This document shows positions 54,324 through 63,997 of a DNA stretch of 64,000 bases, piece by piece (position 1 is the stretch's first letter; each line of letters begins with the position of its first letter). The position numbers were made by a program, and so were the translations under genes. This DNA comes from Robiginitomaculum sp. (GTDB lineage Bacteria; Pseudomonadota; Alphaproteobacteria; Caulobacterales; Maricaulaceae): contig NVXG01000031.1 in the NCBI GenBank assembly GCA_002733805.1, positions 41,462 to 105,461 of the forward strand, read 5' to 3'. The notes beneath the pieces were generated by a model, which worked only from the letters and a program-made list of their open reading frames with translations, was not told where the DNA came from and searched no databases.

Positions 54324-57300
54324 CTAGAAGGTGTTGGTGAGGTTAAAGAAGAACCGACGACCAATGGTGTCAAAGTTCGACGAGAAGTCAGTACTACCAA
54401 CTCGGTTGCCTTGACCATTACCTTGGCCACCCACTGAAATCCGTGGTGGCTCTTCACCAAAGGCATTACGGATGCCGACGGTAACTCGCAACTTATCGGT
54501 AATATCTTTGGTTGCTGAGAAGGTGTGGTACACCACCGCTTCGGTGTTCAGTTTATATTGTACCGGTACGCCGTACAGGGTTTGGCGACCGCCCAAACGG
54601 GTGAAACGATCCACATTTGATGTCTGGCCGATATAGTCCATGTTCCAGACAAAGGTCCAGTCTTTCTCAGTTTCCAGCGTAAAGGTCAGACCTGCCACCA
54701 GTTTTGGATTGCCTGATTCGCCGTTGGTATCAATCAATCCACTTGAAGCCAACAAACGAGTGAAATCTTCGAGCTGGTACGTTGCATCTGCATCGACAAT
54801 CAAACGACCAACCGGTGTTTCATGAACATAGCGGACATTCAAATCCAGACCTTCATTGAACTGTTGGTTGATGTTGATGAAGCTGTCTTCCAGAGTATTA
54901 ATCCGGAATGCATCGGGGCCAGGAGGGTTCCGGGTGATCAGCTCACACAAGGTTTCAGTCGAAAATTCTTCGGAGTTATAACACCCGTTCAGAATGTTTA
55001 CCGCACCCAATTGTGAAACTTGGCCATTCACCTCGATCCGGAAGTAATCAAACGCTACTTTCAAATTGGCAAATTCCGGTGTCCAGACAAATCCTAGTGT
55101 CAAATTATCTGATGTTTCCGCTTCCAGTACGCTAAAGCCGCCACCGGTAATAATGGTTGAGGTGATCGCGCCGCCGGTAAAGTTATTAGGAACGCCATCT
55201 GCTGCACAGTTATCCGCCGTGTTTTGGTTGATGTTGCCGTTGGCCAGTTCAGTTCCCCATTGTACACAAGGATCAGCGCCGCGCAGTGAAAGCGAGCTGG
55301 TCTGGTTAGCTAGGAACAACTCAAACAAGGCAGGCGCCCGGAATGATGTGCCAACCGTGGCCCGCAAACGAAGCGAAGGAATAACTTGCCAATTCACCCC
55401 GACTTTATAGGTTTCGCTTGAGAACGAACGAGGCGCGCCCAGTGTCGAATCTGCTGGAGTCGCCTCGATGTCGGTAAAGCGTCCAGACAGTTTCAGGTCA
55501 AGACTTTCAAACATCGGCACATCTTTGACCAGCGGAATAAACAGCTCGCCATAAATCGCTTTGTTCAAGGTCTTACCGGCGGTTATCCCAGCGGTTGAAG
55601 TACCCCAAGCATTACCCGATTGAACGATATCACTCGGGGTATCGTTGATTTTGTCTTCTTGTACAAGAATACCAAATGCTCCGGCAACGCTTCCGGCAGG
55701 AAGTGAGAACAGGTCACCAGCAGCATAGGCTTCAAACGAAAGCACCGAATAATCAGTGTTTCCAGTCTCTCTGGTAAACAGAAATTCTTTAGATGCTGGG
55801 TCGATATTGCCCGCCAAGAATTGTGGGTCAAACCAAGGCACATCGACACAAGGAAGACCAGCAACTGAAGACAAAGTACCTACGCAGCTCGAAGTGCCGA
55901 ACCAATTGTCTTGAATTGAGTCATTGCGAATTTGATCTTCGGTGTAAGAGCCACTTGAGTCGCTGTATTGAACAGAAGCATCCCAAGTCCAACTGGCCAG
56001 TTTTTCGCCGCCAAAACTGCCAAAGTCACCGGTCAATCCACCAACGAAACGAAGGTAATCAATCTCGACGATTGTGTCGCTAAATTCGGTGATTGCAGTT
56101 GGAGAATACCATTGTGCATTGCCTGACCAGCCCTGAGCGGTTGGAAGTGAATTGGGACCCGCGCCAAATACGGCACCGGTTTCACCAAATACATAGGTCC
56201 AAAACTGACGATAGCTGTTCTGCTTTGTTGTCCGGCGGTTATACAGCGCTTCGCCGTAGGCTTTGACGCTTGAGTTCAACTCGTATTCACCGTCAGCCAT
56301 CAAAGTAATGCGTTCGATTTCAGGAACCAGTGACTGACGATCCTGGAACGGATGGTCGCCATTTGTCAGACCGCGAGCTTCGGTGCCCACAGTGATCCCG
56401 GCCCAGTCGGCCAGACCGGCAATGTCATTTTGATCATAATAAACTGGGAACCAACTATTTGGCACCGAGATATTGAACCCACCATTGCCGCCTTGGTTTG
56501 GATATGGGGACAACCCATTCGCAGCTAAGGCACCATCATAGTCGTATTGAGCCAAAGCTGGGAAGGTTGATGGGACATTGCCCGCAGCATAATCGTAAAT
56601 CCATACGTGACCCCATAGCAGGTCAATACATTGAGCCTCGCCTGTGCGCGGATCAATTACATCAGCCAAACCAGCACTACCATCGGTTGGCAGCACATAG
56701 CTTTCGGCGCAATCATAATAATCACGATCACCACGAGTCATTTCTTTTTGCAAGGTATAGTCAGCGGTCAGGCGGATGCGACCTTTATCAAAGGTTTCAC
56801 CCCATGTGCCACTGGCGCGGAACAATTCACCGCCGCCCTGCTCAGGGATGGTTGTGAAGAAATCAACTGATTTATCGTCTGATCTATTGGTGATGTAATT
56901 GACCACACCGGCCACCGCATCTGAACCATAAATCGAGGAGGCACCGTCTTTTAAGATTTCAACACGCTCCAACGCCAACAAAGGAATGGAGTTCACATCA
57001 AAGGATGAAACGCTGCCACGTGTGCCAGATGGACCGGCGCGACGGCCGTTGATGAGGGACAATGTCCGATTGGCACCCAAGCCACGTAAAGAAACGGTTG
57101 TGGAGCCTACACCGCCGTTTTGCACGAACTGTGCAGAGGTTGCGGCCGTTACTTGTGGCGAACCCGAAGCGATCGTTGCAGTTTGCAACAAGGAGCCAAC
57201 ATCGGCAATGCCTTCCAATTGTGCTTCTTCAATGGTCAGAATTTCAATCGGTGCACCACTGCTGTATGCATCGTTTTTAATCCGTGAGCCGGTAACAACA

Positions 57301-57431
57301 ATCGTATCTCGTTTCGATTTTGCTCCTTCTGCGGCATCAGTTGCGCTGTCTTGTGCGTAGGCACTGTTCATCCCAACAGCAACAATGGCTGATGTCTGCA
57401 ATAAACGCTTAATCAAATGCGTAGTTCTCAT
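54324..57431 (-). CDS. TonB-dependent outer-membrane receptor
   Basis: A 1035-residue receptor with signal peptide (1-26, ending AYAQ), a TonB box-like DTIVVTGSRI (about 42-51), a plug with VSLRGLGANRTLSLINGRR and LERVEILKDGASSIYGSDA, and a 22-stranded-type barrel ending FFFNLTNTF with terminal Phe. Large receptors of this type in Caulobacterales import peptides, glycans or siderophores; no ligand is evident. Neighbours: tryptophan halogenase, sulfotransferase and two secreted peptidases, so peptide- or modified-ligand uptake is an inference. GGGAG precedes the ATG. Confidence 0.93.
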   Translation of the reverse strand: MRTTHLIKRLLQTSAIVAVGMNSAYAQDSATDAAEGAKSKRDTIVVTGSRIKNDAYSSGAPIEILTIEEAQLEGIADVGSLLQTATIASGSPQVTAATSAQFVQNGGVGSTTVSLRGLGANRTLSLINGRRAGPSGTRGSVSSFDVNSIPLLALERVEILKDGASSIYGSDAVAGVVNYITNRSDDKSVDFFTTIPEQGGGELFRASGTWGETFDKGRIRLTADYTLQKEMTRGDRDYYDCAESYVLPTDGSAGLADVIDPRTGEAQCIDLLWGHVWIYDYAAGNVPSTFPALAQYDYDGALAANGLSPYPNQGGNGGFNISVPNSWFPVYYDQNDIAGLADWAGITVGTEARGLTNGDHPFQDRQSLVPEIERITLMADGEYELNSSVKAYGEALYNRRTTKQNSYRQFWTYVFGETGAVFGAGPNSLPTAQGWSGNAQWYSPTAITEFSDTIVEIDYLRFVGGLTGDFGSFGGEKLASWTWDASVQYSDSSGSYTEDQIRNDSIQDNWFGTSSCVGTLSSVAGLPCVDVPWFDPQFLAGNIDPASKEFLFTRETGNTDYSVLSFEAYAAGDLFSLPAGSVAGAFGILVQEDKINDTPSDIVQSGNAWGTSTAGITAGKTLNKAIYGELFIPLVKDVPMFESLDLKLSGRFTDIEATPADSTLGAPRSFSSETYKVGVNWQVIPSLRLRATVGTSFRAPALFELFLANQTSSLSLRGADPCVQWGTELANGNINQNTADNCAADGVPNNFTGGAITSTIITGGGFSVLEAETSDNLTLGFVWTPEFANLKVAFDYFRIEVNGQVSQLGAVNILNGCYNSEEFSTETLCELITRNPPGPDAFRINTLEDSFININQQFNEGLDLNVRYVHETPVGRLIVDADATYQLEDFTRLLASSGLIDTNGESGNPKLVAGLTFTLETEKDWTFVWNMDYIGQTSNVDRFTRLGGRQTLYGVPVQYKLNTEAVVYHTFSATKDITDKLRVTVGIRNAFGEEPPRISVGGQGNGQGNRVGSTDFSSNFDTIGRRFFFNLTNTF

Positions 57432-57854
57432 TGAGTGGCTCCCATCTCAATTCATGTTCAATCAAATATGGGATTTTTGCTGAGCTTTATCTCAACGCGC
57501 ACCCCCCCCAGAAAATTACAAATTCACAAACGACAATGAGTGTCGCCTGATGGTCCGCTGCAATTCTCACAAGGAAGTTACTCTTCCGTGATCCTTGGTC
57601 AAATTAAAGTAACAAAGTCGTGTAATCTGGCGGCGATGTTTTCGGAATGTATGACAAATTTGTAACAAACTAAGCATTTTTAGGGAAGCTACGACCGTAT
57701 TGCGGTATTATGTGCACAACGCGCTGTGGGCTTGGCCCGGTGGCGACAAGGGTAATTGTCAGTGTTTGCGACCATTTTCAGTCCGAATCGCCTCGGGAGT
57801 TCGGTGTTCTTCCGGATTAGATTTTAATTCGATTTAGAACTTAAAAAGCTCCAG
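57432..57854. other. 423-base gap between TonB receptor and S9 peptidase genes
   Basis: No coding or RNA gene seen. It must carry the receptor promoter on the minus strand. A 10-bp palindrome ACAAATTTGT at 57654-57663 could be an operator; the GC content drops around it. A run of nine C with a short A/C-rich patch lies near 57505. Nothing else stands out. Confidence 0.4.
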
Positions 57855-60014
57855 TTAGTCCATCAATTGCTGCATCAGAAAGACATAGCCCAAAGCCTCA
57901 CGCCGCGCAGTTTCTTTCAAATTAGCAGCGGCTGAATGACCGCCATCGATGTTCTCATAATACAGGAACGGCTTGTCCAGTTCTTGTAGGAGGTACCCCA
58001 TTTTACGGGCATGTCCCGGATGAACCCGGTCATCCTTGGTCGAGGTCATCAGGAAAATCTCCGGATAGGCCTGCGTCGCATCCACATTGTGATAGGGCGA
58101 GATGGAAGCCAGAAAGGCGCCTTCGTCCGGGTCGTCCGGGTTGCCGTATTCGCCCATCCAGCTAGCCCCCGCCAATAATTTGTGAAAGCGCAGCATATCG
58201 AGTAGCGGCACCTGACACAGGACCGCATTCCACAAATCGGGTCGTTGGGTGTACATCACGCCCATTAACAAGCCGCCATTGGAGCCGCCTCTAATGCCCA
58301 GGTGTTTCGGGTTAGTCAGGCCGCTGGCGATCAGGTTTTCTGCGATCGCAATGAAATCATCATAGATCGTTTGGCGTTTCATTTTCAGGCCAGCTTGGTG
58401 CCAGTCTGGTCCAAATTCGCCGCCGCCTCGGATGTTAGCTAATACATAGGCTCCACCGTTTTCCAACCACAGCTTGCCCAGTATCCCGGAGTATGAGGGC
58501 TGCATATTGACCTGAAATCCGCCATAACCATACAGCAGGGTCGGCGTGGTTCCGTCCATTTTCGTGTCTTTGTGCCGCACCACGAAATATGGAATTTGGG
58601 TACCGTCTTTGGAAATGGCTTGCAATTGTTCCACCACCAAATCATTCGTGTTAAACCTGTCGGGCAGCGAGCGGATCACTTGTGAGGTGTTTTGGGGGAC
58701 ATCCACCATGATCAGACTGTCGGGCGTTAAAAAGCTCTCTATGTTGGCCAACACAATATCCGAGTGGGCATTGATCGACGAAATGCTGATTTTGCCATTT
58801 TTCGGGAGGGACAGCGGCTTGGCTGACCATGTGGCCCCATCAAAGCTATAGGCAAAAACGCGTGATTTCACATTCTCCAGCATGGTGACAACCAACCGCG
58901 TTTTGGCGGCAGAAATACTGTCGACCGATGAACGTGCATCGGGGGTCACCACTTCATAAACCGTCCCAATGCTCCCATTTTGCAAGAAGGCTTTTAGGTC
59001 AAATGAAACGGTTGTGCCTTTGGACCAGGTTTTGTCTCCATGGGCCCAGTCTTCGTCCAGTGAGACAATGGCCTGACCGGCAAACACATCCTGAAAGTTG
59101 CTTTTGGCCGGAACCGGCACCTGCATTGGCTCGCCACTTTTTGGCAAATACCACCAGTCGGTTTCATAAAAAGTGTCCGCTTCGGCCGCAAACATGAAAG
59201 CCTCATCACCCATTTCGACCCGAAACGGAAACACCCCGACATCGTCTGTCTGACCGCGAAACACTTCGCGAGCCTCAGCCAAATCCGTGCCGCGCGACCA
59301 CAGTTTCACAACAAACGGATAGCCAGAACTGGTCATGGTTTCGCCGCCCCAATCGGTAGCGACCAGCAGGGTATCGGCATCAACCCATTCAACGCCGCCT
59401 TTGGATTCGGGCACCACAAAACCGTATTCAACGAACGATTTAGTGGCAATATCAAATTCGCGGCGTACCGCAGCATCCTTGCCGCCGCGCGAAAGGGTCA
59501 GCATGCACCTCTCATAAGAAGGTGCCAGACAGGTCACGCCTTTATAGACCCAGTTTTCACCTTCAGATTCTGAAAGAGCATCAAAATCTATCAAGACATC
59601 CCAATCCAGATTGCCAGAAGCATAATCGTCCAGCGTGGCGCGCTGCCACAGGCCGTGTACGTGGTCCGCATCTTGCCAGAAGTTATAGACATAGCCGCCT
59701 CGATGACTGCCATAGTCAATCTTGTCAGTTGCATTGACGATGGCCAATGCCTGATTGTTCAGATCGGCAAATCTCGGGTCTTTCTCCAGCCGGGCCAGCG
59801 AGCGCTTATTCTCGCCGCGCACCCAGTGCAGCGGCTTCTCCCCAGTGATTTCTTCCAACCAGATCCGGCTGTCACCCTTGGCCTGCATTCGTGGCTGACT
59901 TGCAGCCGGGCTTGAGCCGGCAGTCTCGGTTTTTGTCATTTGACTATTCGTCTCCGTTGATGGGCTACAGGCGGTAATGGCAAGGGCGGCAACGCCGACA
60001 ATCCAGTTTTTCAT
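57855..60014 (-). CDS. S9 prolyl oligopeptidase-family lipoprotein
   Basis: A 719-residue peptidase with lipobox ITAC (Cys16), then a seven-bladed propeller region and the alpha/beta-hydrolase domain. The catalytic triad is visible: Ser in GGSNGGLLMG, Asp in STKDDRVHPG and His693 in DGGHSAAAN. Family members cleave Pro-containing peptides; the lipid anchor places it at the envelope. It lies upstream, on the same strand, of the TonB receptor (423-base gap), suggesting a peptide-uptake setting by inference. Confidence 0.92.
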   Translation of the reverse strand: MKNWIVGVAALAITACSPSTETNSQMTKTETAGSSPAASQPRMQAKGDSRIWLEEITGEKPLHWVRGENKRSLARLEKDPRFADLNNQALAIVNATDKIDYGSHRGGYVYNFWQDADHVHGLWQRATLDDYASGNLDWDVLIDFDALSESEGENWVYKGVTCLAPSYERCMLTLSRGGKDAAVRREFDIATKSFVEYGFVVPESKGGVEWVDADTLLVATDWGGETMTSSGYPFVVKLWSRGTDLAEAREVFRGQTDDVGVFPFRVEMGDEAFMFAAEADTFYETDWWYLPKSGEPMQVPVPAKSNFQDVFAGQAIVSLDEDWAHGDKTWSKGTTVSFDLKAFLQNGSIGTVYEVVTPDARSSVDSISAAKTRLVVTMLENVKSRVFAYSFDGATWSAKPLSLPKNGKISISSINAHSDIVLANIESFLTPDSLIMVDVPQNTSQVIRSLPDRFNTNDLVVEQLQAISKDGTQIPYFVVRHKDTKMDGTTPTLLYGYGGFQVNMQPSYSGILGKLWLENGGAYVLANIRGGGEFGPDWHQAGLKMKRQTIYDDFIAIAENLIASGLTNPKHLGIRGGSNGGLLMGVMYTQRPDLWNAVLCQVPLLDMLRFHKLLAGASWMGEYGNPDDPDEGAFLASISPYHNVDATQAYPEIFLMTSTKDDRVHPGHARKMGYLLQELDKPFLYYENIDGGHSAAANLKETARREALGYVFLMQQLMD

Positions 60015-60110
60015 TTTGGGGGTTTTTCAAGTGGAGGGGGGGCGGATTTATTTGCCACTCTACTCAATCAAGGCTTGGGTTAAAGAGGGGCTTACATTAA
60101 ATTGTCAGTT

Positions 60111-60947
60111 ATGAAGTTTTGGAAGATGAATGGATGCGGCAACGAGATTGCCATTTTTGACGCGCGGGGGCTGGATGGGCCGCTGCACCTGAGCGCCGCG
60201 CAAATCAAGGCGATTAGCAACCAGAAAACCGGGGCAGGTTGCGATCAGGTAATGGCGCTGGAGCAACCCAAAGCGCCCGGTGCTGATCTGTTTATTCGCA
60301 TCTGGAACGCGGAAGGGACCGAGGTCGGGGCGTGTGGCAATGGCACACGCTGCGTGGCTTGGTTGATCATGGAAGAAACCGGCGTGTCGGAGTTGTTTAT
60401 TGACAGCAATGGTGGCGTGTTGACCGCGACCCGAATTGGCGAGCGGCAAATCTGTGTTGATATGGGCAAGCCGGGTTTGGGCTGGGAAGACATCCCGCTG
60501 GAAGAACGCATGGACACGAGACGGATCGACTTGAAAATAGGCCCGGTGGATAATCCGGTTCTGGCCCTGCCCGGTGCGGTCAATATGGGCAATCCGCACG
60601 CGGTGTTTTTTGTCGATGACCTTGAGCAAGTTCCAGTCGAGACACTGGGTCCAATGCTGGAATTCCACCCGCTGTTTCCCGAGCAAGCCAATATTGGCTT
60701 TGCCCAAATACGATCGCGTAACGAAATCCGCCTTCGAGTGTGGGAGCGCGGCGCGGGTCTGACCAAGGCTTGTGGCTCGGGCGCATGTGCAGCATTAGTT
60801 GCGGCACACCGCCAAAGCTTGACGGACCGCAACGCAAAAGTGGTGGTCGATGGCGGTGAGCTGATGATTGAATGGCGCAAAAGCGACGATCATGTGCTGA
60901 TGAGTGGCCCGATAGAGCTCGAATTTGAAGGCGATGTTCCGTTGTAG
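60111..60947 (+). CDS. dapF: Diaminopimelate epimerase
   Basis: Interconverts LL- and meso-diaminopimelate for lysine and peptidoglycan. The 278-residue protein has KMNGCGNEI, catalytic Cys75 in GACGNGTRC and second catalytic Cys in KACGSGACAALV, the usual pair. The start ATG 60111 gives the normal N-terminus (MKFWKMNG); a TTG at 60102 has better spacing to AGAGGGG and may be the real start. It is divergent from the S9 peptidase and followed by asd, which shares the aspartate pathway. Confidence 0.96.
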   Translation: MKFWKMNGCGNEIAIFDARGLDGPLHLSAAQIKAISNQKTGAGCDQVMALEQPKAPGADLFIRIWNAEGTEVGACGNGTRCVAWLIMEETGVSELFIDSNGGVLTATRIGERQICVDMGKPGLGWEDIPLEERMDTRRIDLKIGPVDNPVLALPGAVNMGNPHAVFFVDDLEQVPVETLGPMLEFHPLFPEQANIGFAQIRSRNEIRLRVWERGAGLTKACGSGACAALVAAHRQSLTDRNAKVVVDGGELMIEWRKSDDHVLMSGPIELEFEGDVPL

Positions 60948-61065
60948 AAACTGATACCGCCTTGGCTTTGAAAAAAAATACGACTTAAACCCCAAATAGA
61001 TTGCCGGTGACTGGCAAGGTTTGCTATGGGAGAGGCCATATCTCCCCAATACAAGGTCGAAGTTC

Positions 61066-62091
61066 ATGCCTATCAATGTCGCGGTAATTGGTGCCACTGG
61101 AAATGTCGGGCGTGAAATGCTGACCATTTTGGACGAGCGGTTGTTCCCGGTCGCCAAAATGTTCGCATTGGCCTCGCGCAAAAGTCTGGGCCGCGAAATC
61201 AGCTTTGGCGACAAAACCATAAAATGCCAAGATATCGAAACCTTTGATTTTTCAACGGTTGATCTGGTGTTTATGGCGGCCAGTGGCGAAGTGGCGCGTC
61301 AATGGGCACCCAGGGCGGCCCGTGACGGTGCGTTAGTTATTGATAATTCTTCGGCTTGGCGCATGGATGAAAACGTGCCGCTGATTGTGCCAGAGGTAAA
61401 TCCGGAAGCCATTTTGAAAGCGCGGGAAAAAGGCATTGTGGCCAACCCGAATTGCTCAACCATTCAAATGATGGTCGCTTTGAAACCTATCCACGACAAA
61501 GTGGGGATCAAGCGGGTCAATGTGGCGACCTACCAATCCACTTCCGGGGCCGGTAAGGCGGCAATGGATGAATTGTGGAACCAGACCAGAGGCCTGTTCG
61601 TAACCGATGTGGTCGAGGCCGAAGAGTTTCCAAAACGCATTGCGTTTAACGCCATTCCACAGGTTGATGACTTTTTGGAAGATGGCTCTGGCGACACCAA
61701 AGAAGAGCGCAAAATGGTTGAAGAGACCGCTAAAATTCTCGATCCCAAGATCAAGGTGAACGCCACTTGTGTGCGTATTCCGGTGTTTGTCAGTCATGCC
61801 GAAGTGATCAATCTGGAATTGTTCAAGCCGATGAGCGCCGCTCAAGCCCGTAGTTTGTTGCGCGAAAGTCCCGGCCTGATGGTGATCGACAAACACGAAG
61901 ATGGTGGATACGTCACTCCGGTCGAGGTTACCGGCGAATTTGCGGTTTATGTGTCGCGTATTCGCGAAGATAAAACCGTGAAATATGGCCTGAATATGTG
62001 GGTGGTTTCCGACAATTTGCGTAAAGGCGCTGCGTTAAATGCCGTGCAGATTGCTGAGCTGGCCCTGAACCGAGGCATATTGATCGCATGA
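61066..62091 (+). CDS. asd: Aspartate-semialdehyde dehydrogenase
   Basis: Reduces aspartyl-phosphate to the semialdehyde, feeding lysine/DAP, threonine and methionine. The 341-residue protein has the NADP motif VIGATGNVGREML, catalytic Cys130 in NPNCSTIQM, STSGAGKAAMDEL and the conserved FPKRIAFNAIPQVDDF. The ATG at 61066 is chosen; the frame from 61021 adds 15 residues lacking family similarity. A small dyad GGGAGA/TCTCCC (61028-61046) lies upstream. It overlaps the next gene by four bases. Confidence 0.97.
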   Translation: MPINVAVIGATGNVGREMLTILDERLFPVAKMFALASRKSLGREISFGDKTIKCQDIETFDFSTVDLVFMAASGEVARQWAPRAARDGALVIDNSSAWRMDENVPLIVPEVNPEAILKAREKGIVANPNCSTIQMMVALKPIHDKVGIKRVNVATYQSTSGAGKAAMDELWNQTRGLFVTDVVEAEEFPKRIAFNAIPQVDDFLEDGSGDTKEERKMVEETAKILDPKIKVNATCVRIPVFVSHAEVINLELFKPMSAAQARSLLRESPGLMVIDKHEDGGYVTPVEVTGEFAVYVSRIREDKTVKYGLNMWVVSDNLRKGAALNAVQIAELALNRGILIA

Positions 62092-62966
62092 ATGAACGAG
62101 CCAGGTCCGGTTTTCTGGCGACACTGGCCGCATTTTTCCTATGGGGTATTTCCCCGATTTATTTCAAATTTTTAGACCCGGCCACTCCGTTTGAAGTGGC
62201 CATGCATCGCGCGGTCTGGGCCTGTTTGTTTGTCGGCCTGTGGCTGATCGCCTTGGGCCGTATGGCCGAAGTTCGTGCTTTGTTGAGACAACCGCGTACT
62301 TTGGCAATTTTATCGGTCAGTTCCTTGTTGATTGCCTTTAACTGGTTTGCCTATTCGTGGGCAGTGATGAACGATCAGATCGCGGCAGCTAGCCTCGGAT
62401 ATTATATCAATCCACTGGTCAACGTGGTGTTGGGGCTGGTCTTCCTGCAAGAACGGTTAACCCGATTGCGCTGGGTGGCGGTGGGTTTGGCCGCTTTGGG
62501 GGTGATTAATCAGGTCATTCTGGTCGGCGCTGTGCCGGTATTGGCGCTCTCCTTGGCGCTGACTTTTGGGTTTTACGGCTTGTTACGCAAAACGGTCGCG
62601 GCCGAGGCCGGTCCCGGCCTGTTTGTTGAAACATTGGTGCTGTCCCCGTTTTTTCTGATCGGGATATTCTGGTTGCAATCTTCCGGGCAGGGGCATTTGT
62701 TTTCAAGCTCTTGGCACTTGCCGGCTTTGCTAGCTTTTGGTGGGTTGTTCACGGCCATCCCGTTGTTTTTGTTTGCCTATGGGGCGCGACGTCTCAGCCT
62801 GTCTACGGTCGGGTTGGTTCAGTATCTGGCACCGAGCATGCAATTTGGCTTGGCGATCTGGTATGGTGAAACATTTACGTGGCAATCAATCTTGACCTTT
62901 GTGCTGATCTGGGGCGGATTGGCGGTCTACACATGGGATATGCGCCAGGAGATTGTGCCAAAATGA
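62088..62966 (+). CDS. RarD/EamA-family membrane transporter
   Basis: A 292-residue protein with ten predicted membrane spans and EamA repeats. RarD-type motifs: FLWGISPIYFKFL, SLLIAFNWFAYSWAV, LGYYINPLVNVVLGLVFLQE and GLVQYLAPSMQFGLAI. E. coli RarD is the chloramphenicol-sensitive protein; the natural substrate is unknown. It is translationally coupled to asd (ATGA) and to the hydrolase downstream. Confidence 0.92.
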   Translation: MNERARSGFLATLAAFFLWGISPIYFKFLDPATPFEVAMHRAVWACLFVGLWLIALGRMAEVRALLRQPRTLAILSVSSLLIAFNWFAYSWAVMNDQIAAASLGYYINPLVNVVLGLVFLQERLTRLRWVAVGLAALGVINQVILVGAVPVLALSLALTFGFYGLLRKTVAAEAGPGLFVETLVLSPFFLIGIFWLQSSGQGHLFSSSWHLPALLAFGGLFTAIPLFLFAYGARRLSLSTVGLVQYLAPSMQFGLAIWYGETFTWQSILTFVLIWGGLAVYTWDMRQEIVPK

Positions 62967-63913
62967 GTTTTCCAGATCCGGTTCGTATTGCCACAAACCA
63001 AATCGAATTATCGGTGCATTTATCAGGGCCAAAAGATGGCGTGCCGGTCTTATTATTGCACGGTTGGCCAGAATTGGCCCGTTCGTGGAAACATCAGATC
63101 GCAGCCTTGGCCAAGGCCGGATATCAGGTAATCGCACCCGATTTACGCGGCTTTGGCCGCTCCGATGCGCCCAAAGAACCATTGGCCTATGGCATTGATA
63201 TTTTGCTGGCTGATATGACCGGATTGCTCGATGCGTTGGGTGTAAAAAAAGCCATTTGGGTTGGCCATGATTGGGGCGGGTTTATCAGTTGGCCGGCGGC
63301 CCTTTTGGTGCCGGACCGTGTGCTGGGTTTAATCGGGGTCAACACGCCGCACAGTCCGCGCGCGCCAGCCGATCCGATCGAGTTGTTCCGGCAATCCTAT
63401 GGCGACGACAATTACATCGTGCGCTTTCAGGAACCCGGATTGGCGGAAAGCATTTTTGAAGGCCATGAAGCCAAGTTTTTTGATTTTATTTTCGGTAAAC
63501 CACCGCCGCGCAAATTGTCCAGAACCCCGCCCGCTGCCACGCATTTCTTGAAACGCTTTGCCAAGTTCGAGGGTGCCGAAGAAAGTGCATTGGTGATGCC
63601 TGCAGAAGAGCGTAAAATTTACGCCGAAGCCTATGCTATTTCCGGCTATACCGGCGGCATCAATCTATACCGCAATTTGACCGCCAATTGGCAGCGCATG
63701 GATGGCGTAGATTATCGGGTTCACCAACCGAGCTTGATGATCGGGGCCGATCTAGATTTTTTCCTGCCGCCAAAACTGATCGACGGGATGGAAGACCGCA
63801 TTGCCGATTTGGAGGTTCACATTATCCCCGAATGCGGTCACTGGACCCAATGGGAAGCCCCAGAACAATTATCCAAGCTAATGGTCGATTGGTTGGACAG
63901 GCGGTTCGGGTAG
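62963..63913 (+). CDS. Epoxide hydrolase-like alpha/beta hydrolase
   Basis: A 316-residue cytoplasmic hydrolase: oxyanion motif LLLHGWPE, nucleophile Asp103 in GHDWGG, a cap region with YTGGINLYRN, GADLDFF near the acid residue and catalytic His in ECGHWTQWE. The Asp nucleophile points to epoxide hydrolases or haloalkane dehalogenase relatives rather than serine esterases. ATG 62963 overlaps the transporter stop; the longer frame from 62879 is inside that gene. Substrate unknown. Confidence 0.9.
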   Translation: MSFPDPVRIATNQIELSVHLSGPKDGVPVLLLHGWPELARSWKHQIAALAKAGYQVIAPDLRGFGRSDAPKEPLAYGIDILLADMTGLLDALGVKKAIWVGHDWGGFISWPAALLVPDRVLGLIGVNTPHSPRAPADPIELFRQSYGDDNYIVRFQEPGLAESIFEGHEAKFFDFIFGKPPPRKLSRTPPAATHFLKRFAKFEGAEESALVMPAEERKIYAEAYAISGYTGGINLYRNLTANWQRMDGVDYRVHQPSLMIGADLDFFLPPKLIDGMEDRIADLEVHIIPECGHWTQWEAPEQLSKLMVDWLDRRFG

Positions 63914-63976
63914 GGTTTGTTGGTGCTATCCGGCACAGGCTTGGATTGGCACCGCGTACTGTTGGTCAATTCTGGA

Positions 63977-63997
63977 CCCTCCGGTCAAGCCGGAGGG
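63977..63997. repeat. GC hairpin at window end, resembles dispersed intergenic repeat
   Basis: CCCTCCGG (63977-63984) and CCGGAGGG (63990-63997) with a five-base loop TCAAG, followed by AAG at the edge. The TCTGGA before it and the CCGGTCAAGCCGG core resemble short palindromic repeats scattered in many alphaproteobacterial genomes. It is cut off by the window end, so its full length and orientation are not visible. Confidence 0.55.
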
